Part shown: positions 21,392-29,533 of the stretch, in pieces
How positions within the stretch are numbered: the stretch's first letter is position 1
How the letters are laid out: each line of letters opens with the position of its first letter
DNA from: Solirubrobacter phytolaccae
GTDB lineage: Bacteria; Actinomycetota; Thermoleophilia; Solirubrobacterales; Solirubrobacteraceae
Assembly: GCF_027587195.1 (NCBI RefSeq)
Contig: NZ_JAPDDP010000079.1
Coordinates: 1-35,588 of the forward strand
Length of the DNA: 35,588 bases
Reading direction: 5' to 3'
Translations under genes and position numbers: made by a program
Notes under the pieces: model-generated
Told to the model about the DNA's origin: nothing
Seen by the model: only the letters and a program-made list of their open reading frames with translations
Databases searched by the model: none

Positions 21392-21846
21392 AGGACTCCT
21401 GGGGGCTTTCTGGGACGTTCGGTGCCGCTGGCCCGCAGGGCGCCGCCGGTGATCGTGAGCGCGCAGCCCACCAGGGCCACGAACCATCCGTACTGCAACG
21501 AGATGGCGCTCGCGGGCTCCCCGGGGCGATCGACGAAGCCGACGTAGAGGACCAGCACGAAGGCGATCATGCCCACAACCGCGGTCAGCTCACCGCGCGG
21601 CCACGACAGCTGGTGATCGCGCAGGATCACCCACGCGAGGATGAACGGCGCGATCGCCGCCACGAGCAGCAGCCAGTGCAGGATCGGGAACGCGGTCCAG
21701 CCGGACACGCTGCCCTTGGACCCGTCGATCAGCGCGTTGCGGTTGTCGGGGTCGGTCTCGTACCACGGGAGCACGAGGGCCAGCGCGAGCAGCGCGCCGC
21801 CGAGCACGGCGAGCACCTCCCCGCGGCCGAGGCGGCTGACGTTCAT
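21388..21846 (-). CDS. Small four-helix membrane protein of unknown function
   Basis: 152 residues with four predicted transmembrane segments: about 10-28 (VLAVLGGALLALALVLPWY), 55-77 (ILHWLLLVAAIAPFILAWVIL), 87-105 (LTAVVGMIAFVLVLYVGFV) and 118-138 (YGWFVALVGCALTITGGAL). The loop after helix 1 carries YETDPDNRN and GSVSGWTAF, and the C-terminus is basic. This pattern (helix, WYE-type loop, GW) is common among short actinobacterial membrane proteins without known function. First gene of the operon with glpX and the esterase. ATG 21846, with a TAGGCT box 9 nt upstream. Confidence 0.8.
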   Translation of the reverse strand: MNVSRLGRGEVLAVLGGALLALALVLPWYETDPDNRNALIDGSKGSVSGWTAFPILHWLLLVAAIAPFILAWVILRDHQLSWPRGELTAVVGMIAFVLVLYVGFVDRPGEPASAISLQYGWFVALVGCALTITGGALRASGTERPRKPPGVL

Positions 21847-21855
21847 CCGCGGCTG

Positions 21856-21867
21856 AGCCTATAGGGT
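21856..21867. promoter_or_regulatory. Shared divergent -10 region in a 29-bp intergenic gap
   Basis: The palindrome CCTATAGG (21858-21865) lies between two divergent start codons only 29 bp apart. On the plus strand TAGGGT (21862-21867) ends 8 nt before GTG 21876; on the minus strand TAGGCT (21861-21856) ends 9 nt before ATG 21846. Both transcripts would be leaderless. Confidence 0.5.
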
Positions 21868-21875
21868 GCTGGCGC

Positions 21876-22442
21876 GTGAACGACGCGCTGGCTGAAGGCC
21901 CCGACGGGCGGTTGCGCTGCTGGTGGGGTGCCTCCTCCCCCGAGTACGTGGCCTACCACGACGACGAGTGGGGACGGCCGGTGCGCTCTTCGGACGCGCT
22001 GTACGAGAAGCTCTGCCTGGAGGCGTTCCAGTCGGGGCTGTCGTGGATCACGATCCTGCGCAAGCGCGAGGGGTTCCGGGCCGCGTTCGCCGGGTTCGAT
22101 CCCGCGTTGGTGGCCGAGTTCGGTGACGACGACGTGGCGCGGCTGATGGCCGACACGGCGATCGTGCGCAACCGGGCGAAGATCGAGGCGGCGATCGTGA
22201 ACGCGCGGGCGGCGTTGACGATCGACCTCTCCGAGCTCCTGTGGTCCTTCGCGCCGCCGCCGCGGCCGCGCCCCGTCGACCGTGCCGGTGTCCCGCCGCT
22301 CACCGACGAGTCCAAGGCGATGGCCAAGGCGCTGAAGAAGCACGGCTTCAAGTTCGTCGGCCCGACGACCGCGTACGCGCTGATGCAGGCCTGCGGGCTC
22401 GTCGACGACCACATCGAAGGGTGCTGTGTTCCAGCGGCTTGA
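21876..22442 (+). CDS. tag: DNA-3-methyladenine glycosylase I
   Basis: Removes 3-methyladenine from alkylated DNA, the first step of base excision repair. 188 residues, the usual length. The zinc site of the Tag family is complete: Cys15 (RLRCWWG), His28 (AYHDDEWG), His179 and Cys183 (DDHIEGC). The catalytic-site glutamate lies in LCLEAFQSGLSW (Glu49), and the HGFKFVGPTTAYALMQACG region is typical. GTG start with a -10-like box directly upstream. Its 3' end overlaps the RibD-C-like gene by 17 nt, so the two are translated together. No other repair gene is in the group. Confidence 0.94.
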   Translation: MNDALAEGPDGRLRCWWGASSPEYVAYHDDEWGRPVRSSDALYEKLCLEAFQSGLSWITILRKREGFRAAFAGFDPALVAEFGDDDVARLMADTAIVRNRAKIEAAIVNARAALTIDLSELLWSFAPPPRPRPVDRAGVPPLTDESKAMAKALKKHGFKFVGPTTAYALMQACGLVDDHIEGCCVPAA

Positions 22443-23139
22443 CGCTGCCTCGGAGGAGCGTGCCGCCTCGTCGCTGTTGGCCGAGGCCGCGCTGGGCTCG
22501 CTGGCGCGTGACGACCGGCCGCACACGTTCTTCAACTTCGTCGGGACCCTGGACGGGCGCGCGGCGCTCGACGGGTCGACCAAGCCGCTCGGCGGTCCGG
22601 CGGACCTGGAGATGCTGCTGTCGCTGCGCGCCGCCGCCGACGCCGTGCTGATCGGCCCGGGCACCGTGCGCGCCGAGGGCTACGGCCGGCTGGTCGGCCC
22701 GGCGCGCCGCCCGACCTCTCCCCCCGCCGTGTTGATCTCGCGCCGCTTCGAGATCCCGTGGGACGCGGGGCTGTTCGCCGCCGCCGACCAGCCGGTGATC
22801 GTCTACGGGCCGGCCGACGCGCCGGCCGCTCCCGACGTCGCCGCCCCGGTCGAGGTCGTGCGGCTAAATGAGGTCACCCCGGCCGCGGCGCTGGCCGACC
22901 TGCGCGCCCGCGGCATCCGCGCGCTGCTGAGCGAGGGCGGCCCGACGCTCTTCCGCGCCCTGCTGGCCGACGGCCTCGTCGACGAGCTCTTCCTGACCCT
23001 GACCCCGGTCATCACCGGCGACGGCGACGAGCTCTCGATCGTCGAGGGCGCCCGACTCCCCGAGCTGGCGCGGTTCGGACTCCGCTGGGTGTTACGCGCC
23101 GAGGACGAGCTGTTCCTGCGATACGCACTGGTCCGCTAG
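22426..23139 (+). CDS. RibD C-terminal / dihydrofolate-reductase-like reductase
   Basis: 237 residues, DHFR-like fold. The family pattern is FNFVGTLDGRAAL (substrate strand), LRAAADAVLIGPGTVRAEGYG, ALLSEGGPTLFRALLADGLVDELFLTLTPVI near the C-terminus. These enzymes include the pyrimidine reductase half of riboflavin biosynthesis (RibD-C), but the deaminase half and other rib genes are absent here, so a riboflavin role is only possible. GTG 22426 lies inside the end of tag; GAAGG just upstream can serve as ribosome-binding site. Its TAG stop forms part of the box in front of the next gene. Confidence 0.88.
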   Translation: MFQRLDAASEERAASSLLAEAALGSLARDDRPHTFFNFVGTLDGRAALDGSTKPLGGPADLEMLLSLRAAADAVLIGPGTVRAEGYGRLVGPARRPTSPPAVLISRRFEIPWDAGLFAAADQPVIVYGPADAPAAPDVAAPVEVVRLNEVTPAAALADLRARGIRALLSEGGPTLFRALLADGLVDELFLTLTPVITGDGDELSIVEGARLPELARFGLRWVLRAEDELFLRYALVR

Positions 23140-23142
23140 CCT
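23137..23142 (+). promoter_or_regulatory. -10 box TAGCCT made from the upstream stop codon
   Basis: TAGCCT ends 7 nt before ATG 23150. Its first three bases are the TAG stop of the reductase gene (23137-23139). It would give the RTX-like gene a leaderless transcript of its own. Confidence 0.45.
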
Positions 23143-23149
23143 CGAACGC

Positions 23150-24655
23150 ATGGTGCGGCGGGCGCTGGTGTTGACCCTGCTTACGCTCGCGGTTCCCTCC
23201 GCGGCGCAAGCGGCAACGGTGACTTTGAGTGGCGGCGTGCTGCGCTACGCGGCGACGGCCGGTGAGGTGAGCAACGTGCTCTTCACCGAGAGCGGCGGCA
23301 CGCTCACGGTGACGCGCGCGACGGGTGACACCGATCCCTTCACGCTCTCGGGCTGCGGCGGCACCACCGACTCCGCGACCTGCACCGGGGTCACGCGCAT
23401 CGAGGTCGACGCGGGTGACGGCAGCGATCGCGTCACCGCCACTTCGGGCGATCCGCTCGTGGGCATCCCGATCCCCATGGTCATCTCCGGCGGCAGCGGC
23501 AACGACGTCCTCACTGCCGGTGGCCGCAGCGACACGCTCGACGGCGGCGACGGCGACGACGACCTCGACGGGTCGTCCGGCAACGACGTGCTGCGCGGCG
23601 GCGAGGGCAACGACATCCTCACGCCCAACACCGGGACCGACGGGGTCAGCGGCGGCGAAGGCGTCGACACCGTCACCTACAACCGGCGGGTCGCGCTCTC
23701 GCTGTCGCTCGACGGCCTGGCGAACGATGGCGAGGCCGGCGAGAACGACCTGATCGGCACCGATGTCGAGAACGTCGAGGGCTCGACGTCCTCCGGCACG
23801 GTGACGATCGTGGGCGATGGCCGGCCGAATCAGTTCAGGGTGCTGGGCGGCATCGGCGTGATCACCGGCGGCGAAGGCTCGGACGTGCTCGCGGGCGGCC
23901 CGGCCGACGACGTGATCAACGCGCGCGACAGCTCGCCCGACACGGTCACCTGCGCCGGCGGCATCGACACCGTCCAAGCCGACACGCTCGACGTGGTCTC
24001 GCCCTCGTGCGAGAACGTGTCGACGCAAGCCTCGCCCGGCGGCCCGTTCGACGACAAGCCGCCGGTGCTCGCGTGGTCCGCGCCCGGCGCGAGCGCGTCG
24101 CTGAGCGCGAACGACCCGACGGTCCTGCGCGTCGACGCGACCGACGACCGGGGCCTGGCCAAGGTGCAGTTCCTCGACGACGAGCGCGTCGTGTGCGAGA
24201 TCACCGCGGCGCCGTACGAGTGCGCGTACCAGCCGCGCGGCGGTGACGTCGGGCGCAACACGCTGATCGCGATCGCGTTCGACGGCGCGGGCCAGACCAC
24301 GAGCGTCGTGCGACCGGTGACCGTGCGGCGGTTCACGTCGGCGGGCCTCAGCCTGTCCTTCAAGCCCAGCCGCGACCGCAAGGCGCCGTATTCGTTCCGC
24401 GCGACCGGCACGCTGCGGCGGCCGGCCACCGTCTCGCCGACACAGGGCTGCTCGGGCCGCGTGGTCATCACCGCCAAGCGCGGCTCGAAGACCGTCGGCA
24501 CGACGCGCACCTCGCTGGGACGCACGTGTGAGTACGCGGTGACCGTCCGCTTCCGCTCGAAGGTCGGCAGCCGCATCCGCCTGACGGCCAAGTTCGAGGG
24601 CAACGACGTCATCTCGTCGCGCTCGGCGCCCAGGCGCACCGTGCGCCTCGGCTAG
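23150..24655 (+). CDS. Secreted RTX-like calcium-binding repeat protein
   Basis: 501 residues, Sec signal peptide ([22 protein letters not shown], cleavage near 21). Nonapeptide repeats of the hemolysin type (GGxGxDxL) run from about 113 to 175 ([33 protein letters not shown]) with more at 235-260 ([19 protein letters not shown]), separated by a less regular beta stretch. Such repeats form a Ca-binding beta roll. Residues about 308-395 look like an Ig-type domain ([29 protein letters not shown]), and 395-501 is a basic, Thr-rich beta domain. No enzyme domain and no type I secretion partner are seen, and the signal peptide suggests Sec export. Probably a wall or matrix protein; function unknown. 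Confidence 0.85.
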   Translation: MVRRALVLTLLTLAVPSAAQAATVTLSGGVLRYAATAGEVSNVLFTESGGTLTVTRATGDTDPFTLSGCGGTTDSATCTGVTRIEVDAGDGSDRVTATSGDPLVGIPIPMVISGGSGNDVLTAGGRSDTLDGGDGDDDLDGSSGNDVLRGGEGNDILTPNTGTDGVSGGEGVDTVTYNRRVALSLSLDGLANDGEAGENDLIGTDVENVEGSTSSGTVTIVGDGRPNQFRVLGGIGVITGGEGSDVLAGGPADDVINARDSSPDTVTCAGGIDTVQADTLDVVSPSCENVSTQASPGGPFDDKPPVLAWSAPGASASLSANDPTVLRVDATDDRGLAKVQFLDDERVVCEITAAPYECAYQPRGGDVGRNTLIAIAFDGAGQTTSVVRPVTVRRFTSAGLSLSFKPSRDRKAPYSFRATGTLRRPATVSPTQGCSGRVVITAKRGSKTVGTTRTSLGRTCEYAVTVRFRSKVGSRIRLTAKFEGNDVISSRSAPRRTVRLG

Positions 24656-24658
24656 CTT
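24653..24658 (+). promoter_or_regulatory. -10 box TAGCTT made from the upstream stop codon
   Basis: TAGCTT ends 8 nt before ATG 24667 and its first three bases are the TAG stop of the RTX-like gene. Same arrangement as at 23137-23142. Confidence 0.45.
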
Positions 24659-24666
24659 CCACGGCC

Positions 24667-25425
24667 ATGGACATCGGAGGAGCTAACGCACTCGTCGCGG
24701 GCGGGGCGTCCGGCCTCGGCGCGGCCACGGTCCGCGCGCTGCACGCCGCGGGCGCGAACGTCACGATCGCCGACATCGACCTGCAGCGCGGCCCGGCGCT
24801 CGCCGACGAGCTCGGCGCCGGCTTCGTCGCCGCCGACGTCACCAAGCACGAGGAGATCGAAGCCGCGGTCGCCGCCGCCGCGGGCGAGGACGGCCTGCGC
24901 ATCAGCGTCTGCTGCGCGGGCATCGGCCACGCCGAGAAGGTCGCCGGCCGCAAGGGCGCGCACGCGTTCACGCCGTTCGAGACCGTCATCCGCGTCAACC
25001 TCATGGGCACGTTCAACGTCCTCAGCCTCGCCGCCAACACGATGCTCGCCAACGAGCCCAACGACCAGGGCGAGCGCGGCGTCTGCATCTCCACCGCCTC
25101 GATCGCGGCCTACGACGGCCAGATCGGCCAGATCGCCTACTCGGCCTCCAAGGGCGGCATCGTCGGCATGACGCTCCCCGCCGCGCGCGACCTCGCCCAG
25201 TCCGGCATCCGCGTCTGCGCGATCGCCCCGGGCCTGTTCGACACGCCGCTGCTCGCCGGCCTCCCGGAGGAGGCCCGCAACGCGCTCGGCGGCCAGGTCC
25301 CGTTCCCGCCCCGCCTCGGGCGCCCCGACGAGTACGGCGCCCTCGCGATCCACATCGTCGAGAACGCGATGCTCAACGGCGAGGTCATCCGCCTCGACGG
25401 CGCGCTCAGGATGCCTCCTCGCTAG
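24667..25425 (+). CDS. SDR-family dehydrogenase, 3-hydroxyacyl-CoA dehydrogenase type 2-like
   Basis: 252 residues, classical short-chain dehydrogenase. Cofactor motif GGASGLGAA (12-20), Asp36 at the end of strand 2 (favours NAD over NADP), CCAGI in place of NNAG, Asn111, catalytic Ser145, Tyr158 and Lys162 (YSASK). The insert between strands 4 and 5 ([15 protein letters not shown]) and the end ([17 protein letters not shown]) resemble HSD17B10-type enzymes that oxidise 3-hydroxyacyl-CoA in beta-oxidation or branched amino-acid breakdown; the substrate is inferred by similarity. Eleven nt follow the RTX-like gene. The 3' end overlaps the convergent HEAT-like gene by 20 bp. Confidence 0.92.
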   Translation: MDIGGANALVAGGASGLGAATVRALHAAGANVTIADIDLQRGPALADELGAGFVAADVTKHEEIEAAVAAAAGEDGLRISVCCAGIGHAEKVAGRKGAHAFTPFETVIRVNLMGTFNVLSLAANTMLANEPNDQGERGVCISTASIAAYDGQIGQIAYSASKGGIVGMTLPAARDLAQSGIRVCAIAPGLFDTPLLAGLPEEARNALGGQVPFPPRLGRPDEYGALAIHIVENAMLNGEVIRLDGALRMPPR

Positions 25426-27106
25426 CGAGCTCGCGGAGCGCCGCGTCGAGGTCGAGCAGGTCGTCAGGGTCGGGGATGGTCACGACCAGCGTGCCCGCGT
25501 GGTCCTCGAGCATGAGCTGGATCGCCGAGCGCAGCCGCTGCAGCGACGCCAGGTCGTCCTCGTCCGCGTCCTCGGCTTCGTAGACGAGGGCCGCGAGCCA
25601 GCGCCGGATGTGCACGCGCGCGAGGAGCAGTGCGTGCCGCTCCCGCTCGAAGAAGTCACCCGGATCGATGTCGTCGCGCGCGGCGAGGAAGCTGCGCAGC
25701 GCGACGAGCGACTCCATCGCGGATCGCACCGTCCATCGGCCCGGGCGGCCCAACTCCGCGAGGTACAGGTCGGCGCGGCGCTGGAACTCGAGTGTCGCGT
25801 CGGAGACGTACGGCTCGGCGGGCCGGCCGGCGCTCGCGCGCAGGATCGCCTCGATCGCCAGCCGCGGTGGCTCGTCCAGACGCGGGACCCAGGCCAGGAG
25901 CTCGTCGCCCAGCTCGCGCCCTGGACCGTGGGCGGGCTCGGGGTTGCGCTTCGGCCACGCCGCCAATTCACGCTCGATGAACGGGGCCAGCCGCCGGCCG
26001 CGCTGGTCGTGGACGCGCACCAGCACGGCCAGGTGCAGCCACGGGAGCCCACGCAGCAGGTCGATGGCCAGCCGCCGCTGCGCGACGTCACGGCGATGGT
26101 CGATCGCCACGGCGGCCAGCGCGGCGCGGTCGGCGTGGTTGGGCTCCGCCGCACGCAGGACGCGGGCAGCCGCACGGGCGACCCGCTTGGCGTTGGTGCG
26201 GACGAAGCGATCGCGGGCGGCGTCGCGGGCCGCGTGTGGATCGAGCCGCGCCAGGGCGCGCAGCGCGGCCGCGCTGATCCGGTCGAACGGACTTCCGACA
26301 TCGGCGACCAGCGCGGCGACGTCGGCGCGCCGGGCGTCCTCCGCCGTCGCCACGGCCCCGAACGTCCAGCGGGGATAGGCGCGGCGCGCGGTGGTGTAGT
26401 CCCAGCCACGGATGCCGCGCACGAGCGCGACTTCGCGGGCGTCCTCGCGCAGCTCCGGGTTGCGGGACAGCAGCATGGTCTCGACCAGCGCCCGGAACGT
26501 CTCGGGGCGGTCCGTCTCTTCCAGGAGCATGCCGAACGCGTGCAGGGCGAGCCGGCGCACGGCGGCGTCGCGGTCGGTCGCGATCGCGTCGAGGTCGATC
26601 TCGCCCTCGTCGATCAGCCGCACCCACGCGGCGTGGCGGGCCAGCGGGCTGGGATCATGGGCCGCGGTCTGCAGCGTGGGCACGTCGAGCCGCTCCCACA
26701 TCAGCGCGTCGAGCGGCGCGAAGTGCGCGCGCCGGCGCAGCCACTCGGTCATCGGCAGCGCGCCCAGCAGCGACGACGGCGGCAGCTCGCGCAGCCGCGC
26801 CAGCGCCGCTTCCCGCACCGGCCCGACCGGATCGACGGCACGCAGCACGAGCAGGTCCGCCACGTCCCCGCTCGCGACCGCGCGTTCGCGCTCGAACCCG
26901 TCCGCCGACATCAGCGCGAGCACCGTCCAGAGCCGGTGACGAGCGCCGCGGCCGGTCCGCGAACGGAGCGCCGCGATCGCCTCCGGCTCGAGCTCCGCGC
27001 GCACGCGGGCGTCGAACGCGACCAACCCCGGCGGGTCCAGCGTCTCGAGGTGCGCCAGCAGCGCCTCAGGATCGGGGCGAACGAAGACCAGGTCGGCGAG
27101 GTCCAT
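25406..27106 (-). CDS. HEAT-repeat-like helical protein of unknown function
   Basis: 566 residues, no signal peptide, rich in Ala, Arg, Leu and Asp. It consists of repeated two-helix units typical of HEAT-like proteins, e.g. [72 protein letters not shown] and [16 protein letters not shown], each with the D/P turn and conserved Arg. The C-terminal third (about 430-566) is less repetitive and ends acidic ([20 protein letters not shown]). Such folds bind other proteins or carry lyase activity on phycobilins; nothing here shows which. It diverges from lon, and a TACGCT box lies 9 nt before ATG 27106. Function unknown. Confidence 0.8.
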   Translation of the reverse strand: MDLADLVFVRPDPEALLAHLETLDPPGLVAFDARVRAELEPEAIAALRSRTGRGARHRLWTVLALMSADGFERERAVASGDVADLLVLRAVDPVGPVREAALARLRELPPSSLLGALPMTEWLRRRAHFAPLDALMWERLDVPTLQTAAHDPSPLARHAAWVRLIDEGEIDLDAIATDRDAAVRRLALHAFGMLLEETDRPETFRALVETMLLSRNPELREDAREVALVRGIRGWDYTTARRAYPRWTFGAVATAEDARRADVAALVADVGSPFDRISAAALRALARLDPHAARDAARDRFVRTNAKRVARAAARVLRAAEPNHADRAALAAVAIDHRRDVAQRRLAIDLLRGLPWLHLAVLVRVHDQRGRRLAPFIERELAAWPKRNPEPAHGPGRELGDELLAWVPRLDEPPRLAIEAILRASAGRPAEPYVSDATLEFQRRADLYLAELGRPGRWTVRSAMESLVALRSFLAARDDIDPGDFFERERHALLLARVHIRRWLAALVYEAEDADEDDLASLQRLRSAIQLMLEDHAGTLVVTIPDPDDLLDLDAALRELASEEAS

Positions 27107-27115
27107 GCAGGCGAG

Positions 27116-27121
27116 AGCGTA
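27116..27121 (-). promoter_or_regulatory. -10 box TACGCT for the HEAT-like gene
   Basis: TACGCT on the minus strand (27121-27116), 9 nt before ATG 27106; fits a leaderless start. Confidence 0.4.
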
Positions 27122-27145
27122 GGGCGCGCGCGACCATGAGGTAGA

Positions 27146-27166
27146 TTTGAGTCATCGCAACTGAGA
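27146..27166 (+). promoter_or_regulatory. HAIR-like HspR site upstream of lon
   Basis: TTTGAGT-N7-ACTGAGA. The actinobacterial HspR element (HAIR) is CTTGAGT-N7-ACTCAAG; the left half matches 6 of 7 and the spacing is exact, while the right half matches 4 of 7. HspR controls lon, clpB and dnaK in Streptomyces. A GCGAAC half-site (27176-27181) of the kind bound by ClgR also lies nearby. Tentative. Confidence 0.4.
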
Positions 27167-27195
27167 TCTTCTCGTGCGAACCGTGTGGAGCCTGG

Positions 27196-27231
27196 TACTC
27201 TGTAGCGACCTACCCAAGGTAAGTTGCTACA
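27196..27231 (+). promoter_or_regulatory. lon promoter box and leader dyad
   Basis: TACTCT (27196-27201) is a possible -10. Overlapping its last base is a 14-bp imperfect inverted repeat, 27201-27214 (begins TGTAGC) and 27218-27231 (ends GCTACA), with a CAA loop, one G-U type pair and one mismatch. It ends 19 nt before the lon ATG. It may be an operator or a leader hairpin. Confidence 0.4.
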
Positions 27232-27250
27232 GAAAGTGAAGCCACACGCC

Positions 27251-29533
27251 ATGACATCGCTCCTGCTCGTCCCGCTGGACGACACGGTGGTCTTCCCCAC
27301 CATGGATGTGACGCTTCCCGTCCGCGTTGGCGACGAGGAGCGGGTCCTGCTCGTCCCGCGCCACGAGGGCGAGTTCGCGAAGGTCGGCACCATCGCCGAG
27401 GTCACCGATCACGTCCGGCTCCCGGGCGGCGGCCGCGCCGTCTCCCTCTCCGGCGTCACCCGCGGTGTCGCGGGTGCCGCGCACACCGACTCGCTCGGCC
27501 GCCTCATGGTCGAGGTCGAGGAGCACGCCGACGTCGTCCCCGTCGACGGCGTCACCCGCAACCTGGAGCGCGAGTACCGCGCGATCATCGAGGAGATCCT
27601 CGAGCTGCGCGGCGCCGATGAGCGCATCGCCCAGTTCCTGCGCGCGATCGCCGAGCCCGGCCCGCTCGCGGACACGATCGGCTACGCGCCCGACGTCAGC
27701 TTCGAGGACAAGCTGAAGGCCCTGGAGACGCTGGACGTCACCGAGCGCCTGCAGTGGGTCGTCGAGCTCCAGCGCGAGCGCCTGGTCGACCTGCAGCTGC
27801 GCAAGAAGATCCGCGAGGACGTCCAGTCCGGCGCGGACAAGCAGCAGCGCGAGTACGTCCTGCGCAAGCAGATGGAGTCGATCCAGCGCGAGCTGGGCGA
27901 GGACGGCGCTTCGGTTGCCGAGGAGTACCGCAAGAAGATCGCCGAAGCCGGCATGCCCGACTCCGTCAAGGAGCAGGCCGAGAAGGAGCTCGCGCGCCTG
28001 GAGCGCATGGGCGAGCAGTCCGGCGAGGCCTCGATGATCCGCACCTACCTCGACTGGCTGATCGCCGTGCCGTGGAGCAAGACCTCGGACGAGAAGCTCG
28101 ATCCGAAGGCCGCGCGCGAGGTGCTCGACGCCGACCACGCCGGCCTCGAGGACGTCAAGGACCGGATCACCGAGTACCTGGCGGTCAAGAAGCTGCGCAC
28201 CGAACGCGGCATCAAGGAGGACAAGCGCTCCGGCGCCATCCTCACGCTGATCGGCCCTCCCGGCACCGGCAAGACGTCGATCGGCGAGTCGATCGCCCGC
28301 GCCACCGGCCGTGAGTTCGTCCGCATGTCGCTCGGCGGCGTGCGCGACGAGGCGGAGATCCGCGGTCACCGCCGCACGTACATCGGCGCCCTCCCGGGCC
28401 GCCTGGTGCGCGCGCTGCGCGACGCGGGAACCATGAACCCCGTGATCATGCTCGACGAGGTCGACAAGGTCGGCGCCGACTGGCGCGGCGACCCGAGCGC
28501 GGCCCTGCTCGAGGTGCTCGACCCGGCGCAGAACCACAGCTTCCGCGACCACTACCTGGACGTGGAGCTGGACCTGAGCCAGGTCATGTTCATCGCGACC
28601 GCGAACGTGGCGGAATCGATCCCGGGTCCCCTCCTGGACCGTATGGAGGTCATTCGCTTCGACGGGTACACCGTGGCTGAGAAGACCGCCATCGCCCGCG
28701 GCTACCTGTGGCCGCGCCAGCGCGAGCGCAACGGCCTGCTCGAGGAAGAGGTCACCGTCACCGACGAGCTCCTGACGCAGGTCGTCATGGAGTACACGCG
28801 GGAGGCGGGCGTCCGCAACCTCGAGCGCGAGCTCGGCACGATCCTGCGCAAGACCGCGACGAACATCGCGTCCGGCAAGGTCGAGGCCCCGGTGCAGATC
28901 GACGAGGCGCTGGTCCGCGACGCGCTCGGCCGCCAGAAGGTCTGGCAGGAGGCGGCGCTCCGCACGGCGGTCCCCGGCGTGGCCACGGGCCTCGCGGTGA
29001 CCGGTGTCGGCGGCGACGTCCTGTTCATCGAGGCGACCGGCATGAAGGGCAAGGACGGCCTGGTGCTCACGGGTCAGTTGGGCGACGTGATGAAGGAGTC
29101 GGCGCGGATCGCGCTCTCCTACGTCCGCGGCCACGCCGACGAGCTCGGCGTCGAGGCCGACGCGTTCGAGAACCGTGAGTTCCACGTCCACGTGCCCGCG
29201 GGCGCGATCCCGAAGGACGGCCCGAGCGCCGGCGTGACCATGGTCACCTCGCTCGCGTCGCTCCTGAGCGGGCGCCCCGTCAAGCACACGGTCGGCATGA
29301 CCGGCGAGGTCACCCTGCAGGGCCGCGTGCTCCCCATCGGCGGCCTCAAGCAGAAGGTCCTGGCGGCCCACGCCGCGGGCCTCACCACGGTGATCCTGCC
29401 CGAGCGCAACCGCGGTGACCTGGACGACGTCCCGGCGGACGTCCGCGAGGCGATGAGCTTCCACCCGGTCGTGAGCATCGACGAGGTGCTCGACCTGGCC
29501 CTGGAGCCTGCGCCGAATACGGTGGCTGTGTGA
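27251..29533 (+). CDS. lon: ATP-dependent Lon protease
   Basis: Degrades damaged and regulatory proteins in the cytoplasm. 760 residues from ATG 27251: N-terminal substrate-binding domain (LVPLDDTVVFPTMDVTLPV), helical neck, AAA+ module with Walker A GPPGTGKT (335-342) and Walker B VIMLDEVDK (398-406), and the protease domain with catalytic Ser659 (PKDGPSAGV) and Lys702 (GGLKQKVLAAH), spaced 43 residues as in Escherichia coli Lon. The frame is open to 27224 (TTG) with a GTG at 27236; the ATG is preferred because GAAG lies 9 nt upstream and homologues start near TSLLLVPLDD. A HAIR-like element and dyad upstream suggest heat-shock control. The last four nt overlap the ABC exporter gene. Confidence 0.95.
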   Translation: MTSLLLVPLDDTVVFPTMDVTLPVRVGDEERVLLVPRHEGEFAKVGTIAEVTDHVRLPGGGRAVSLSGVTRGVAGAAHTDSLGRLMVEVEEHADVVPVDGVTRNLEREYRAIIEEILELRGADERIAQFLRAIAEPGPLADTIGYAPDVSFEDKLKALETLDVTERLQWVVELQRERLVDLQLRKKIREDVQSGADKQQREYVLRKQMESIQRELGEDGASVAEEYRKKIAEAGMPDSVKEQAEKELARLERMGEQSGEASMIRTYLDWLIAVPWSKTSDEKLDPKAAREVLDADHAGLEDVKDRITEYLAVKKLRTERGIKEDKRSGAILTLIGPPGTGKTSIGESIARATGREFVRMSLGGVRDEAEIRGHRRTYIGALPGRLVRALRDAGTMNPVIMLDEVDKVGADWRGDPSAALLEVLDPAQNHSFRDHYLDVELDLSQVMFIATANVAESIPGPLLDRMEVIRFDGYTVAEKTAIARGYLWPRQRERNGLLEEEVTVTDELLTQVVMEYTREAGVRNLERELGTILRKTATNIASGKVEAPVQIDEALVRDALGRQKVWQEAALRTAVPGVATGLAVTGVGGDVLFIEATGMKGKDGLVLTGQLGDVMKESARIALSYVRGHADELGVEADAFENREFHVHVPAGAIPKDGPSAGVTMVTSLASLLSGRPVKHTVGMTGEVTLQGRVLPIGGLKQKVLAAHAAGLTTVILPERNRGDLDDVPADVREAMSFHPVVSIDEVLDLALEPAPNTVAV

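Noticed and set aside
22426-23139. Riboflavin biosynthesis gene ribD
   Set aside because: Only the reductase-like half is present and no rib genes or FMN riboswitch are visible; kept as a family-level call.
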